From CAVZTX01 sp963778375 (GTDB taxonomy: Bacteria > Chloroflexota > Ktedonobacteria > Ktedonobacterales > Ktedonobacteraceae): a stretch of 64,000 nucleotides of DNA. The notes under the pieces are model-generated. The model worked only from the letters and a program-made list of their open reading frames with translations, made no database searches and was not told the origin of the DNA. Below are positions 27,872 to 37,007 of this stretch, in pieces (within the stretch, counting starts at the first letter, position 1; each line of letters opens with the position of its first letter). The stretch spans positions 27,822 through 91,821 of the forward strand of contig CAVZTX010000025.1 of assembly GCA_963778375.1 (NCBI GenBank). The letters are read 5' to 3'. A program made the translations under genes and the position numbers.

Positions 27872-28708
27872 TTAGCAGCCTACAGCAACAGGCTCCCGGT
27901 ACATCACACCATGATCAGCCGTACTTACCTGGTGGTATTCGTAGCTATTGCCAGACCTTGGACTCAGATACCCGGCCTCCTTCACGATGGCAGGGGCTGC
28001 TCCAACAGATGGAATCAACACCGGTGAGAAAGCCCAGTTATCGGCAGGAACAAGTCCACCGATGTAACGTCCAAGAGCACGATGTTCAGCCTCAATAGTA
28101 GCGATTTGACCAGCAATACGCGCCAGCACTGGTTGACCCATCGATGCAAATTCGTGAATCGCCGCGAGGAACGCCGAGTCGAACACTCCCTCCAGTTGCT
28201 GTTGCGTTGCGATGAACGTACTCAGATTCTCGAACGTATCATCGCCATGTGGGAAGCTGAAGGTACTGGCCAGAGGTGTGCCACCATTGGCAACAAAGAA
28301 GAGTTCGTGAATCTGCTCTTCGATCAGCGCTGCCTCTATAACAGCCAGGCTGGCCCCACTGAGTCCCAATTGGCCAGCATGTTTCACACCATTGGTGTAG
28401 AAAGTAACTGCCAACCGCTCCGCGGTCGCTGCGACACTGAAGATCGTTTTGACCGAGTCGATTTCACAACTTGCCCCACTTAATGCCTCCGCATGTACAG
28501 AAAACGGCTTCAAAAGCGTGCTCGCACCCACAGCGAGACCGGTAGCCCCCAAGGCGCCTACGATAGCGCCTTTTAGAATCGCCCGGCGTGACTTCGTTCG
28601 GTCAAACGATTCAAATAAAGCAGCAGTAGCCACTTCAGGAGTCACTTCGACGGTTGTTCCTTCTGCCAGAGGTTTTGCCTCTTCAGCAAAATCATCAGGT
28701 GTCTTCAT
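27872..28708 (-). CDS. Tat-exported ferritin-like domain protein
   Basis: Protein of 278 residues. After a 35-residue acidic lead comes a twin-arginine signal, SRRAILKGAIVGALGATGLAVG, near residues 41-62, with cleavage likely after VHA. The mature part is helical and resembles the ferritin-like families of secreted proteins: VAATAERLAVTFYTNGV, EAALIEEQIHELFF (E-E-x-x-H metal-like helix) and ATIEAEHRALGRYIGG (E-x-E-H). These provide Glu/His positions for a di-metal centre. It would act outside the cytoplasm, perhaps in metal handling or stress. The long lead before the RR motif is unusual but common for this family in soil bacteria. Confidence 0.75.
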   Translation of the reverse strand: MKTPDDFAEEAKPLAEGTTVEVTPEVATAALFESFDRTKSRRAILKGAIVGALGATGLAVGASTLLKPFSVHAEALSGASCEIDSVKTIFSVAATAERLAVTFYTNGVKHAGQLGLSGASLAVIEAALIEEQIHELFFVANGGTPLASTFSFPHGDDTFENLSTFIATQQQLEGVFDSAFLAAIHEFASMGQPVLARIAGQIATIEAEHRALGRYIGGLVPADNWAFSPVLIPSVGAAPAIVKEAGYLSPRSGNSYEYHQVSTADHGVMYREPVAVGC

Positions 28709-28876
28709 AGGATACTCCTATCCTTTCCTTACACTCAGTTTCTTAACTGGGCTTCATCGTTTGTCACTGCGGCGGCACTCGCCATAGTGACCCTTCAACG
28801 TATATCTGCTTTCAGATACACTTAAATTGAGGGGGTCTAAAAGACATGCACCTATAATGCCCTATTGAGTTACGCG

Positions 28877-28901
28877 CGTGGTTAGCCACGGTGGGCGCAT
28901 A
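28877..28901 (+). repeat. 25-base direct repeat, copy 1
   Basis: Begins with the hairpin CGTGG-TTAG-CCACG and continues GTGGGCGCATA. An identical copy lies 190 bases further on. The flanks differ on the left and agree loosely on the right (CAA after one base). Confidence 0.8.
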
Positions 28902-28945
28902 GCAATGCAAAGGGCTTGGTTATTAATTTGGGTGATCATCCAGCA

Positions 28946-28984
28946 TTATGGATGGATATGCAGAGGGTCATATACCATCCATAA
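28946..28984. repeat. Inverted repeat TTATGGATGG / CCATCCATAA
   Basis: Perfect 10-base arms at 28946-28955 and 28975-28984 with a 19-base loop, between the two 25-base direct repeats. Confidence 0.6.
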
Positions 28985-29066
28985 GCCAACACATCAGATG
29001 GAGCGTTGTACTCTACCCCCGTAGAGAGCACAACACAAAGTGGGAAGACCTAGACTGGATATGTTT

Positions 29067-29091
29067 CGTGGTTAGCCACGGTGGGCGCATA
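29067..29091 (+). repeat. 25-base direct repeat, copy 2
   Basis: Identical to 28877-28901 over all 25 bases, including the CGTGG-TTAG-CCACG hairpin. Two copies 190 bases apart do not make a CRISPR array. Confidence 0.8.
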
Positions 29092-29123
29092 ACAACCAGT
29101 CACTACCGCTTCTCATACAGTGA

Positions 29124-29156
29124 TACGCCAGATAGGTTTGCCTGGATTACCTATTT
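29124..29156 (+). repeat. Dispersed intergenic element, copy 1
   Basis: A 33-base block, TACGCCAG + 11 variable bases + TGGATTACCTATTT, that recurs with the same spacing at 50363-50396. Both lie next to inverted repeats in non-coding DNA. Confidence 0.5.
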
Positions 29157-29231
29157 CGTGAGGAATTCCATATACTATAGAATCATTTTTGCGATTAACT
29201 GTTCAGTTCGAGGATTATTTCTTCCGTAAGG

Positions 29232-31226
29232 TCACAAGCCGGAAAGATTGGGCGAACTCAGCAGGCGATTGAAAAATCTGCTCGCAACTCGCTGGTCAAC
29301 ACGCTTACCAACACGTGCTACCAGGATATTCGCGGGTTCCATGCTTATATTTGGCTCGGTAGTGGGATATTCCGTAAATCCTTGCGTCGCAAACAGGTTT
29401 GAGATCAGTTGCCGGTAGCGGTACATATTCATTCCCAATCCCTCGGTATCCCAATGCCATGATAACCCCATAGCAAAAAGAATCATATCTTCCAAGGCAT
29501 CCAGTTCGAGCGCAAAAGCCAGTAATTGGCGTGCAACGCCTAATTGTCGCCAATTTGAACTCACCTCAATGGCCACCTCATAGACATTCTCCAGACCTTC
29601 CCACCATTCATCACCTGGAGCCAACGTCACCTCACCCACGATTTCACCATCTGGCGTATGCGCAATAGTAAGCGCACAGTCAGGACGCTTCGCAATATCA
29701 AGCAAAAGTTGATGCTCCCGTTCTGCGAGACGGGCAAAAGCGCGCAGTCCACTATCTGCACTCAAACGTTCAATCAGCGATGGAGGACAAAAGTCGCGCA
29801 ACAAAAGTGCTCCCGCCGTTGTTTCAAGCGTTTTGCTGCGCGAAGGAGTAGCACTCCCGCGCAAGTGCAGCAAATCAAATAGACCCGCCAATGGTGATTG
29901 CCGCTGCGCGGCAGGAAAGGCGTGGCGTATCGAAGGAGGCACAAGCAGATGGCGCACCAATGCGACAGTTTGCCGATTTCTGCTGCTAATCGTCCAGCGA
30001 CGTGGTTGAGCAGGGAAATCCTCTGGTCGATCCTGAAATGTGATCGGGAAATGTGCAGTGCTAACAGCCTTCCCCATCACCTGCTGCGCCGCCTCCTCTT
30101 GCTCCTCGATCGCTAGCCACATCGGACGCCAGCGTTCCACCCACTCATCAGGAAGGAGTTCTGGTATTGGCTGATCCGACATCTCGGCCCACACAATACT
30201 CCATGCGCGTGGCACTACCCGGTAGAGATCGTAGCCTCCACCACCCAAAGCTACCCAACGCCCCCCACAATACGTATGTGCCAGTTGATGAGCCAACTTC
30301 ACCTGCGCCTGTATGCCCCGTGTAGTCAAACTCAAATGCGTTAATGGGTCCCACGCATGCGTATCGCATCCATGTTGACTGACTATCATATCGGGCGCAA
30401 ACGATAGAACGAGCGGGGAAAGTAGCGCTTCAATTGCCTCGATATACGAGTCATCTTCTGTAAACGGCTCAAGTGGAACATTAACCGAGTAGCCGCGCCC
30501 CAAACCATTGCCTAACTCAAGCACATCTCCCGTACCCGGAAAGAGATAACGCCCCGTCTCGTGCAGCGAGATCGTCATCACACGCGGATCATCATAAAAT
30601 AACCGTTGCACGCCATCGCCATGATGCGCATCAAAGTCGATATACAACACCTTCGCCTCGCGAGCCTGCAACACATGAGCAATAGCAACCGCAATATCGT
30701 TGTAGATGCAGAAACCGGAGGCGCGCTCAGCCCAGGCATGATGCAATCCACCCGCCGGATGAAATACATGCAGCGGGCGTTCCTCTTCTGAAACGAAAGC
30801 TCCCCCTTCCGGCAGCCCCATCACAGCACTCAACGCTACCAGAGAGCCGCCCACAATTCGTGCGGTCACCTCGTGCATTCCAGGTAGCGCTGGAGTATCC
30901 CCATCACCAAAGCCATATTTTAAAGCTAATTGTAATCGCGCTGTTCTTTCTTCCCTGCTTGCCCCCGGTTCCTCGCGTGTACTCAAGCATTGTACTGCCG
31001 AGATGTAATCCGTTGTATGAATCAGGCTCAATTCCTCTATTGAAGCCGGTCGCAACGGTAATCCCTTTTCCCGATCATTACTCTGCCACAATCCACTGCT
31101 CTCTAGCAGGTCTATCAAAGCAGCCAACCGGCGCGGCTGCAAAGGATGGCCTGGACCAAAGTCATAGTTCAGTTCACTGGCATCAAATATCAAACGCGCC
31201 CGCGCTTGCGCATTCGCTTTAGACAT
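29232..31226 (-). CDS. AcuC-type deacetylase fused to AcuA-type acetyltransferase
   Basis: Protein of about 664 residues. Residues 10-390 form a class I histone-deacetylase-like domain: the active-site pair in GLHHAW (162-163), zinc ligands in YIDFDAHHGDG (D199, H201) and QHGCDTHAWD (D288), and LGGGGYD. After a linker, residues 465-655 match Bacillus AcuA: the GNAT fold with RQLGVARQLL for acetyl-CoA, then GLSWHWDTEGLGMNMYRYR and ISMEPANILVARVGK. AcuA acetylates and AcuC deacetylates acetyl-CoA synthetase; here eraser and writer are on one chain. The ATG at 31226, with AAGGTGAT upstream, overlaps the AcuB-like stop by eight bases. The longer open frame to 31373 runs inside the AcuB gene and is not used. 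Confidence 0.85.
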   Translation of the reverse strand: MSKANAQARARLIFDASELNYDFGPGHPLQPRRLAALIDLLESSGLWQSNDREKGLPLRPASIEELSLIHTTDYISAVQCLSTREEPGASREERTARLQLALKYGFGDGDTPALPGMHEVTARIVGGSLVALSAVMGLPEGGAFVSEEERPLHVFHPAGGLHHAWAERASGFCIYNDIAVAIAHVLQAREAKVLYIDFDAHHGDGVQRLFYDDPRVMTISLHETGRYLFPGTGDVLELGNGLGRGYSVNVPLEPFTEDDSYIEAIEALLSPLVLSFAPDMIVSQHGCDTHAWDPLTHLSLTTRGIQAQVKLAHQLAHTYCGGRWVALGGGGYDLYRVVPRAWSIVWAEMSDQPIPELLPDEWVERWRPMWLAIEEQEEAAQQVMGKAVSTAHFPITFQDRPEDFPAQPRRWTISSRNRQTVALVRHLLVPPSIRHAFPAAQRQSPLAGLFDLLHLRGSATPSRSKTLETTAGALLLRDFCPPSLIERLSADSGLRAFARLAEREHQLLLDIAKRPDCALTIAHTPDGEIVGEVTLAPGDEWWEGLENVYEVAIEVSSNWRQLGVARQLLAFALELDALEDMILFAMGLSWHWDTEGLGMNMYRYRQLISNLFATQGFTEYPTTEPNISMEPANILVARVGKRVDQRVASRFFNRLLSSPNLSGL

Positions 31227-32040
31227 GAGTATCACCTTCAGATTGGAGGTCCGCAAATGAATAGTGAATATTTGCCTCTTGTAAACGTACGAGCAGAGGA
31301 GCTGGATGAATAGTACCCAGGCGAATAGTCGCCACACGTGGCACACCGCTCTCCAATGGAGCAGCCATAACACTCCTCACCTGTATATGCAGATCAGCAG
31401 CAAGTAGTAATGTCTGCGCCAGTGGTCTCAAATCCCCTTCTGGTAGCATAACGGTCAGTTCCATCCCTGGCTCAAATGCCCCCATCGAACGCGCCAGGGC
31501 AATCAGAAGGTCACTGCGTGTGAGCAGCCCAACCAGCACAGCACTCGTCCTCAGTTCAGTGTCCTGCGCCCCTTCTGCTTGCATCGCTGCTGACGACGTA
31601 ACGGAATCTCTTTGCAGCGATGAATTGGTATCAGGTTCTAGATACTCGTATTTTACGACCGGTAAGTAATTCAATCCTCGCTCGACAAGAATCTGCGCGG
31701 CTGCGGCCACGCTCGTAGATGGAGTAACCCGCACGGAGGCAGAATGCATCACCTCAACCACGCGCCTCTCTTGCCAAGGCTGATGCAGCAAATCTCCTGA
31801 AGAACTCTGCTTGCCCAGTGCCACTACCAGGTCAATATCATAGGACGTTAACATTCCTTCTAACAAGAGCGGCGCATTTCTTGCCCCGTAGCTCACTCCC
31901 TGCGTTCCCTCAGTCCATACCATATGTACCACCGGCAAATGATGAAATTGAAATTGCCGCAACAGATTTGCTGCGTGGCTCAGCGTATCATCAGGTGCAA
32001 CAGTCACCAATTTTGTTGTCATGACTTCGCTTACGATCAT
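31219..32040 (-). CDS. acuB: AcuB-like protein (paired CBS domains plus ACT-like domain)
   Basis: Cytoplasmic regulator of 273 residues. CBS 1 opens with VSEVMTTKLVTVAPDDTLSHAANLLRQFQFHHLPVV, is interrupted by an insertion, and closes with GMLTSYDIDLVVA. CBS 2 runs from VVEVMHSASVRVTPSTSVAAAAQILVERGLNYLPVV to VGLLTRSDLL with another insertion. The C-terminus (MELTVMLPEGDLRPLAQ onward) fits the ACT domain of AcuB. CBS pairs bind adenine nucleotides, so the protein may sense AMP/ATP and adjust the acetylation switch of its partner. It is the first gene of a two-gene operon with the fused deacetylase-acetyltransferase; together they equal acuABC. Confidence 0.85.
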   Translation of the reverse strand: MIVSEVMTTKLVTVAPDDTLSHAANLLRQFQFHHLPVVHMVWTEGTQGVSYGARNAPLLLEGMLTSYDIDLVVALGKQSSSGDLLHQPWQERRVVEVMHSASVRVTPSTSVAAAAQILVERGLNYLPVVKYEYLEPDTNSSLQRDSVTSSAAMQAEGAQDTELRTSAVLVGLLTRSDLLIALARSMGAFEPGMELTVMLPEGDLRPLAQTLLLAADLHIQVRSVMAAPLESGVPRVATIRLGTIHPAPLLVRLQEANIHYSFADLQSEGDTHV

Positions 32041-32832
32041 AGATCATTTCTCAGTAATAGATACAAACTTCCACAAGTAAGCTGTACTCAAGCGTCATGA
32101 TAGCACATAATCAAGCTATCCTGACACTTGCGCATGAAAATGGTAGCGAAGAGCTGACAGAGCAATACATTTTCACATCTTGGCAGCTTGCTTGCTTGAG
32201 TGTATACTTGAAGCAGAAGGAGTGGTCGATATCGCTCCGGCTTGTCCTGCTCTAGCCGTGACCTTTCCTCTCTGGGAGCATCCTCCACTGAGCCGAACGC
32301 CCATCCATCCCACAGGAGCCATCAGCAGCCCCTGAACAACTGAATCACACACGACCAACCGCGCTCCGTCGCGTTTGATAGACTGACATTCGCTCAAAAA
32401 GCGGGAGCGACAGGACCCCCTTTGCTTAGTGGCTTGGAGGTGTTGCCTGTGGTGTTAACGTCACAGCCATGCGTCCACTCCTTCGTTGTGGTGAGAACGA
32501 GGAAATGGCGCGAGGAACGGCTTCTACTGCCTATCTGGACGCAGTCTGGGGACTGTGTGACCCAAGAGGGGGGATGGGCCAGTTCCTCAGCACGGACGGT
32601 GCCGCACAGCGAGCTTCCTCACCTCTCCCATCTTTTCTCTCGTAGCCGCCTGTGACTACGAGAGCGAGGAGTGGATGTCAGTCCCCTGATCAATGAAACA
32701 CCGTGTTCTCCTGAGCGAGAAGAGCTGTGTCCTCCTTCGCTTCGCTCAGGATCTAGCCCTTCCCGCATCTGCACTATCTTGTGATATGATATCTCTAATT
32801 TGTCAAGGAAATTCAACAAAAGGCAGGCAGGC
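32041..32832. other. Long intergenic region between acuB-like and S9 peptidase genes
   Basis: About 790 bases without a supportable gene. Several short frames exist on both strands but none has a ribosome binding site and a protein-like sequence. A short palindromic stretch of the form CCTTCGCTTCGCTCAGG is visible near 32735-32752, a motif type widespread as intergenic repeats. The segment may hold a decayed gene or element; I could not identify it. Confidence 0.4.
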
Positions 32833-34926
32833 ATGATTGAAAACGATAATGTCCCTACCACCCCACGTCCCATTCCACAGGCAGATAGCGCGGCTACCAT
32901 CCAGGTACCAGCAGCACAAGCAGCCGCCACTGTTCCTGTACCCACACCTCAAACACATCCATTTATGGGCATAGATGATTTGCTCGAATTGCAAATTGTT
33001 AGTGAGCCACAAATTTCACCTGATGGGTCGCTGATTGCCTTTACATTGCAGCGCAACCACGGTGAGCCCAATACAACCAGCAGCGCCATCTGGATGGTAA
33101 GGCCTCAGGGAGGGAAGACCGACGCAACATGGCAGGTAACCAGTGGCGAAAAGCATGATACCACCCCATGTTGGTCACCGAATGGAGATACACTTGCCTT
33201 TTTGAGTGACCGCAGCGGCACATCACAACTTTATCTTTTACCCATGCATGGTGGGGAAGCTCGCCAGTTAAGTAACTTACCAAACAGCATCACCGAATAC
33301 ACCTGGCGATCGGACGGATCAGCATTGCTCGCGCATAGTCCCTGGAAACCCGATGACGACCAGGATGTACCTGATACCAGTTCTATTGCAGTTGTTTACA
33401 CACGTCTGGACGAACAGTGGGATGGCATGGACTATAAGCAGGGCCGCCACCAGCAGCCATGGCTGATTCCCATAGATGGTACACCGACTCGCCTCATATC
33501 AGAGCCGGTAGATATTCTCCAATCCTGCTGGTCGCCCGATGGCACGGAAATAGCCTTTTGCGCCAACCGCCGACCTGATCCTGATCTAAGCGCGAGCATG
33601 GCACTATGGATACTTACAGTAGCAACAGGCCAGATGCGACGCCTTACACCCGAAGAGGGTTTGGCACAAATGCCTTCCTGGTCACCCGACGGCCAGTACA
33701 TCGCATACTACTATGCACCCGATCAGACGGAGACAAGCAATATATCGCTATGGATTGTAAATGTACATGGTGATAGTACACCACGTCCCGCCACGTCAAG
33801 TTCCCAGAATTTCACCTGTCTGGAAATTATTGTTGATGAACTCCATATAACCCCTAGCCTGCTCAGCCGCCCTCAATGGTATCCCGATTCACGTTCAATT
33901 GTCATAACCGTCCAGGAGCGTGGCCAGATTCACCTGTACTGCCTCGATAGAGAACATGACTCAGCCACAAAATTGACCAGCGGCAATGGCTGCTATATCA
34001 GCCCACATATCAGCCAGGACGGACAAATCATCACCATGATCCGCACCGACTGGTTCACTCCTGGTGATATCTGGAGCATGGACAGCAACGGCGAAAACCG
34101 CCACAAACTGACCGGTGTGAACGATCCATTCTTGCGCAGCCGTCAACTCGTCCGCCCCAAACGCATTACATGGCACGAACCCGAAGATTTAGAAATCGAG
34201 GGCTGGCTCTACCTTCCTCCTTTAGCCGAGGGAACGAAAGCTCCGTTGATTTTAGAGGTTCACGGTGGTCCCTCTCTCGCCTGGGGAGATAGTTATGTCC
34301 ACGAGTTCCAGATATTGGCTGGAAAAGGTTACGCTGTCCTTGCGGCTAATCCAAGGGGAAGCGCAGGATACGGTGAAGCATTCTGCAAAGTAAACGTAAA
34401 CGACTGGGGCGGTGCTGACTTCCATGATCTCATGGCCGGAATAGACTATGTTACCTCGACCGAGCCAGTTGATGGAACACGCCTGGGCATTGGTGGTATC
34501 AGCTACGGAGGCTATATGACCAATTGGGCCATTACTCAAACAAACCGCTTTAAAGCTGCCGTAAGCCGCAATGGTATCAGCTACCTTCCGGGTTTCAGCA
34601 TCCAGACAGATCAGACCATCTGGTTCGATCACATCATGGAAGGTCCAGGTGAAGATGGCGAGGAACTACGACGAAGCCGCTCCGCTTTGCCCTTTGCGAA
34701 CCATATCACCACACCGCTTCTGCTTTTGCATGCAGCAGATGACTTGCGTTGCCCCTGGAATGAATCTCTACAACTGTTCGTAGTGCTACGCAAACGTGGA
34801 CATACCGTCGAATTGGTGCGTTATCCCGACATGAGCCACTTGATGGACTTCCCCAATATCGGCACCCCCAAGCAGCGTATAGACCGCCTGCGTCGCACAG
34901 TAGAGTGGTTCGAACGCTTCGTGTAA
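32833..34926 (+). CDS. S9 family peptidase (acylaminoacyl-peptidase / DPP-like)
   Basis: Serine peptidase of about 697 residues, cytoplasmic. The first 430 residues are a beta-propeller of TolB/PD40-type repeats (ISPDGSLIAFTLQ, WSPNGDTLAFLSDRSG, WSPDGTEIAFCANR, WSPDGQYIAYYY). The C-terminal alpha/beta hydrolase has HGGPSLAWGD (oxyanion region), the nucleophile in GGISYGGYMTN, the Asp in LLHAADDLRCPW and the His in DMSHLMDFP. It degrades short peptides entering through the propeller. The ATG at 32833 follows AAGGCAGGCAGG; the frame is open slightly further upstream from a TTG. A Pro/Ala-rich 40-residue lead precedes the propeller. Confidence 0.9.
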   Translation: MIENDNVPTTPRPIPQADSAATIQVPAAQAAATVPVPTPQTHPFMGIDDLLELQIVSEPQISPDGSLIAFTLQRNHGEPNTTSSAIWMVRPQGGKTDATWQVTSGEKHDTTPCWSPNGDTLAFLSDRSGTSQLYLLPMHGGEARQLSNLPNSITEYTWRSDGSALLAHSPWKPDDDQDVPDTSSIAVVYTRLDEQWDGMDYKQGRHQQPWLIPIDGTPTRLISEPVDILQSCWSPDGTEIAFCANRRPDPDLSASMALWILTVATGQMRRLTPEEGLAQMPSWSPDGQYIAYYYAPDQTETSNISLWIVNVHGDSTPRPATSSSQNFTCLEIIVDELHITPSLLSRPQWYPDSRSIVITVQERGQIHLYCLDREHDSATKLTSGNGCYISPHISQDGQIITMIRTDWFTPGDIWSMDSNGENRHKLTGVNDPFLRSRQLVRPKRITWHEPEDLEIEGWLYLPPLAEGTKAPLILEVHGGPSLAWGDSYVHEFQILAGKGYAVLAANPRGSAGYGEAFCKVNVNDWGGADFHDLMAGIDYVTSTEPVDGTRLGIGGISYGGYMTNWAITQTNRFKAAVSRNGISYLPGFSIQTDQTIWFDHIMEGPGEDGEELRRSRSALPFANHITTPLLLLHAADDLRCPWNESLQLFVVLRKRGHTVELVRYPDMSHLMDFPNIGTPKQRIDRLRRTVEWFERFV

Positions 34927-34936
34927 TAGCATTTTT

Positions 34937-35332
34937 TTACCCGTTCGGCAAAAACAACCACACGATTAGGTAGAAAGCGGCAACGCAAAGCAACAAGCAA
35001 TAGCTTCCTGCAACGACACGTGAAACGGGAAATGTACCTTTGATGTTTCCAGCGCGGAAACTGCGAAGCGCCATACGTATTCCTACAATGAGGATACCTA
35101 CGAGCAACAAAAAATCTAGCCCACGAGTGGGTATATTTCCATTGAAGAGGGCAAAGGTGATACCAACCGCGCCAAATACCAGAATGGCCCCGCATACATC
35201 CGCCGCCGCGATACCCATAAACATCCCCTCGTCAAAAGAGAGATAAAGAAGCCTCGGTGTTACCTTGATCAGGATGACTAACCCACCTGCATAAGCAATT
35301 AGACAGGCAAGTATCAACAGAAATTGCTGCAT
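34937..35332 (-). CDS. Small four-helix membrane protein
   Basis: Membrane protein of about 131 residues with four hydrophobic segments: LILACLIAYAGGLVILI, GIAAADVCGAILVFGAVGITFAL, LDFLLLVGILIVGIRMAL and VAGSYCLLLCVAAFYLIVWLF. I do not recognise the family. The ATG at 35332 is five bases after the stop of the upstream lipoprotein gene with GGGGA in front, so the two form an operon. It converges on the S9 peptidase gene with about 10 bases between stops. Confidence 0.65.
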   Translation of the reverse strand: MQQFLLILACLIAYAGGLVILIKVTPRLLYLSFDEGMFMGIAAADVCGAILVFGAVGITFALFNGNIPTRGLDFLLLVGILIVGIRMALRSFRAGNIKGTFPVSRVVAGSYCLLLCVAAFYLIVWLFLPNG

Positions 35333-35337
35333 ACGAT

Positions 35338-36666
35338 TTATCCCCACACAAAATCGCGAACATCCTTAAGCAGTAGCTGTCCCTGCGTACTACCTGTGAC
35401 AAACAGATAGACATCTGAGGCATCGATTGTATCCAGGCTTTGCAATACAAACGCAGAACTATCCGGTTTCCACGCCGCTTGCCCAGGTAGCCCAGGTGTA
35501 TATTGCTGCATCGCATCAGGATTTGCCAGGCTCGCGCTATATGGCCCATTCTGACTCAACATATGATACTGGGCCACCACAACTGTCTGGCTATCCGGCC
35601 CCCAGGTCAATACCACATCCCGACTCAGCACCTGAGATGTTACCTGAGCAAAAAGTGCCGTCGTCGAACCATCTTTCAGGTCTAACACCGAAATACTTGC
35701 CACTCCCGCATTTGGACTTCCATCTATAATCATCTGCGCCACTAATTGCTCACCGTCTGCCGAAACATCCCAACCAGGCTTTACATACGGTCCGCTCCTC
35801 GGTAGATTGCACCATGGCTCAGTGCCCATCTCTAACACTTTACTACTCGGCATTTCTGGATAGGCAACCGAATGGCGATAAATGACAATCTGACTCTGTT
35901 GCCCAAACGGATGTTCGATTACCTGGTAAAAAAGTTGACCACTGCTATACCGCATGGAAAGCAAGAGCGGCAGACCCTGCTGGACATTGAAGAGTGTCGC
36001 TACACTCAACCTACTCAACGGAATAACCTGCGACAACGTATTGCTGCTCAGGTCGTAGCGATAGAGTCCTGCCGTGTTGCCCGTTTTTCCAGCAATGCCA
36101 TTGTACCACGCTAATAGATGCGTCGAGTCTTCCCAAAAGATGTATTGCCAGTAGCCATTATGTGAACTACTAGCCTGTGCATCGCTACTGTCAGCCGGAA
36201 CCACCAGCTTTGTGAGCTGCATTGTATCAGTATTCAACAGATAGAGTGCGCCATTTGCACCATAATCGGGACCTGGACAGCCACCTCCACCTAGACCAGC
36301 TGGCAACGCATTCATAATAAATGCGATAAAATGATCGCCCGGCGACCATAACGGTTGATGCCAGAAGACGTTCGGCAGGTTAGTATAGTCAAGGTGTGTC
36401 GCCTGTACAGGATTTGTACCATTTAAAGCCACCCATAACTGGTTGTCACGCACGAAGGCATAGAAATTGCCCGTCGCGATTGGTGGTGCAGTGACCACAG
36501 TTTGTGGACTTGGACTCGGTGTCGGTAGAACAGCCGGAGTACCGTTGCCACGATCCGGCGTGCCACTAGGAATAGTACCAATACCCGAAGTGCCACACGA
36601 TGCAAGAGATATCAGCAACCACACAAGTAAAGAAAGCCCTAACAGCTTATGAAGTCGCCTTTGCAC
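35338..36666 (-). CDS. Lipoprotein with TolB-like beta-propeller
   Basis: Exported lipoprotein of 442 residues. Signal LLGLSLLVWLLISLASC gives the lipidated cysteine near residue 24, followed by a Gly/Thr/Pro spacer (PTPSPSPQ). The rest reads as propeller blades: FYAFVRDNQLWVALNG, WSPGDHFIAFIMNALP, DSTHLLAWYNG, VSADGEQLVAQMI, WGPDSQTVVVAQY and WKPDSSAFVLQSL. PD40-like blades with W-x-P-D motifs are common in Ktedonobacteria surface lipoproteins. Ligand or partner unknown. It is transcribed with the small membrane protein downstream. Confidence 0.75.
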   Translation of the reverse strand: MQRRLHKLLGLSLLVWLLISLASCGTSGIGTIPSGTPDRGNGTPAVLPTPSPSPQTVVTAPPIATGNFYAFVRDNQLWVALNGTNPVQATHLDYTNLPNVFWHQPLWSPGDHFIAFIMNALPAGLGGGGCPGPDYGANGALYLLNTDTMQLTKLVVPADSSDAQASSSHNGYWQYIFWEDSTHLLAWYNGIAGKTGNTAGLYRYDLSSNTLSQVIPLSRLSVATLFNVQQGLPLLLSMRYSSGQLFYQVIEHPFGQQSQIVIYRHSVAYPEMPSSKVLEMGTEPWCNLPRSGPYVKPGWDVSADGEQLVAQMIIDGSPNAGVASISVLDLKDGSTTALFAQVTSQVLSRDVVLTWGPDSQTVVVAQYHMLSQNGPYSASLANPDAMQQYTPGLPGQAAWKPDSSAFVLQSLDTIDASDVYLFVTGSTQGQLLLKDVRDFVWG

Positions 36667-36911
36667 AGAATCATCTCCTTTTCCAGCACAGCGCTACAAG
36701 CTCTACTCTACGAAGCCGTGAAATACAAACGTAACTTCCCACCCAAACTGTACGTCACCATATACCAACGCAATCCAAACAGTGAAATCGAGTGGGTCAT
36801 TCGGGCTATCTGCCAAAATCATTGACACAAAGCGCCTTCTTGCATATCATGCAACTAGAAAAGATCCCGCCTTTTTCGCCAAATGTCCTATAAGACCACC
36901 CAGGAGGGAAT

Positions 36912-37001
36912 ATGATCACTACTGCCCAAAGAAGCTACTGTCCATTTGATACCATAGCGCTTGTCAAGCTTCGCAGTTCCTCGAAGAAACTGGCCGAGTA
37001 A
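36912..37001 (+). CDS. 29-residue leader ORF before the DNA methyltransferase gene
   Basis: A short frame from ATG at 36912 to TAA at 36999-37001, with a textbook ribosome site (AGGAGG) four bases upstream. The product begins MITTAQRSYCPFDTIALVKL and ends basic (KK). The methyltransferase ATG follows after six bases and has only a weak site of its own, so translation of the leader probably feeds it. Function beyond coupling is unknown. The 245 bases before it show no gene. Confidence 0.5.
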   Translation: MITTAQRSYCPFDTIALVKLRSSSKKLAE

Positions 37002-37007
37002 TCCAGG

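Larger units (their letters stand above)
28709..29231. other. Intergenic region with repeats, no gene
   Basis: About 520 bases between the upstream side of the ferritin-like gene and the 3' end of the acuC-like gene. It holds two copies of a 25-base repeat, an inverted repeat and a segment shared with the 50 kb intergenic region; these are listed separately. No open frame here looks real. Confidence 0.5.

Noticed and set aside
28877..29091. Possible CRISPR array from the 25-base direct repeat
   Set aside because: Only two copies, 190 bases apart, no regular spacers and no cas genes in the window.
31227..31373. N-terminal extension of the AcuC-AcuA frame
   Set aside because: It lies within the AcuB-like coding region; the ATG at 31226 has its own ribosome site.
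32041..32832. Possible decayed transposon between the acuB-like gene and the S9 peptidase gene
   Set aside because: Several short frames but no transposase motif, no terminal repeats and no target duplication could be seen.
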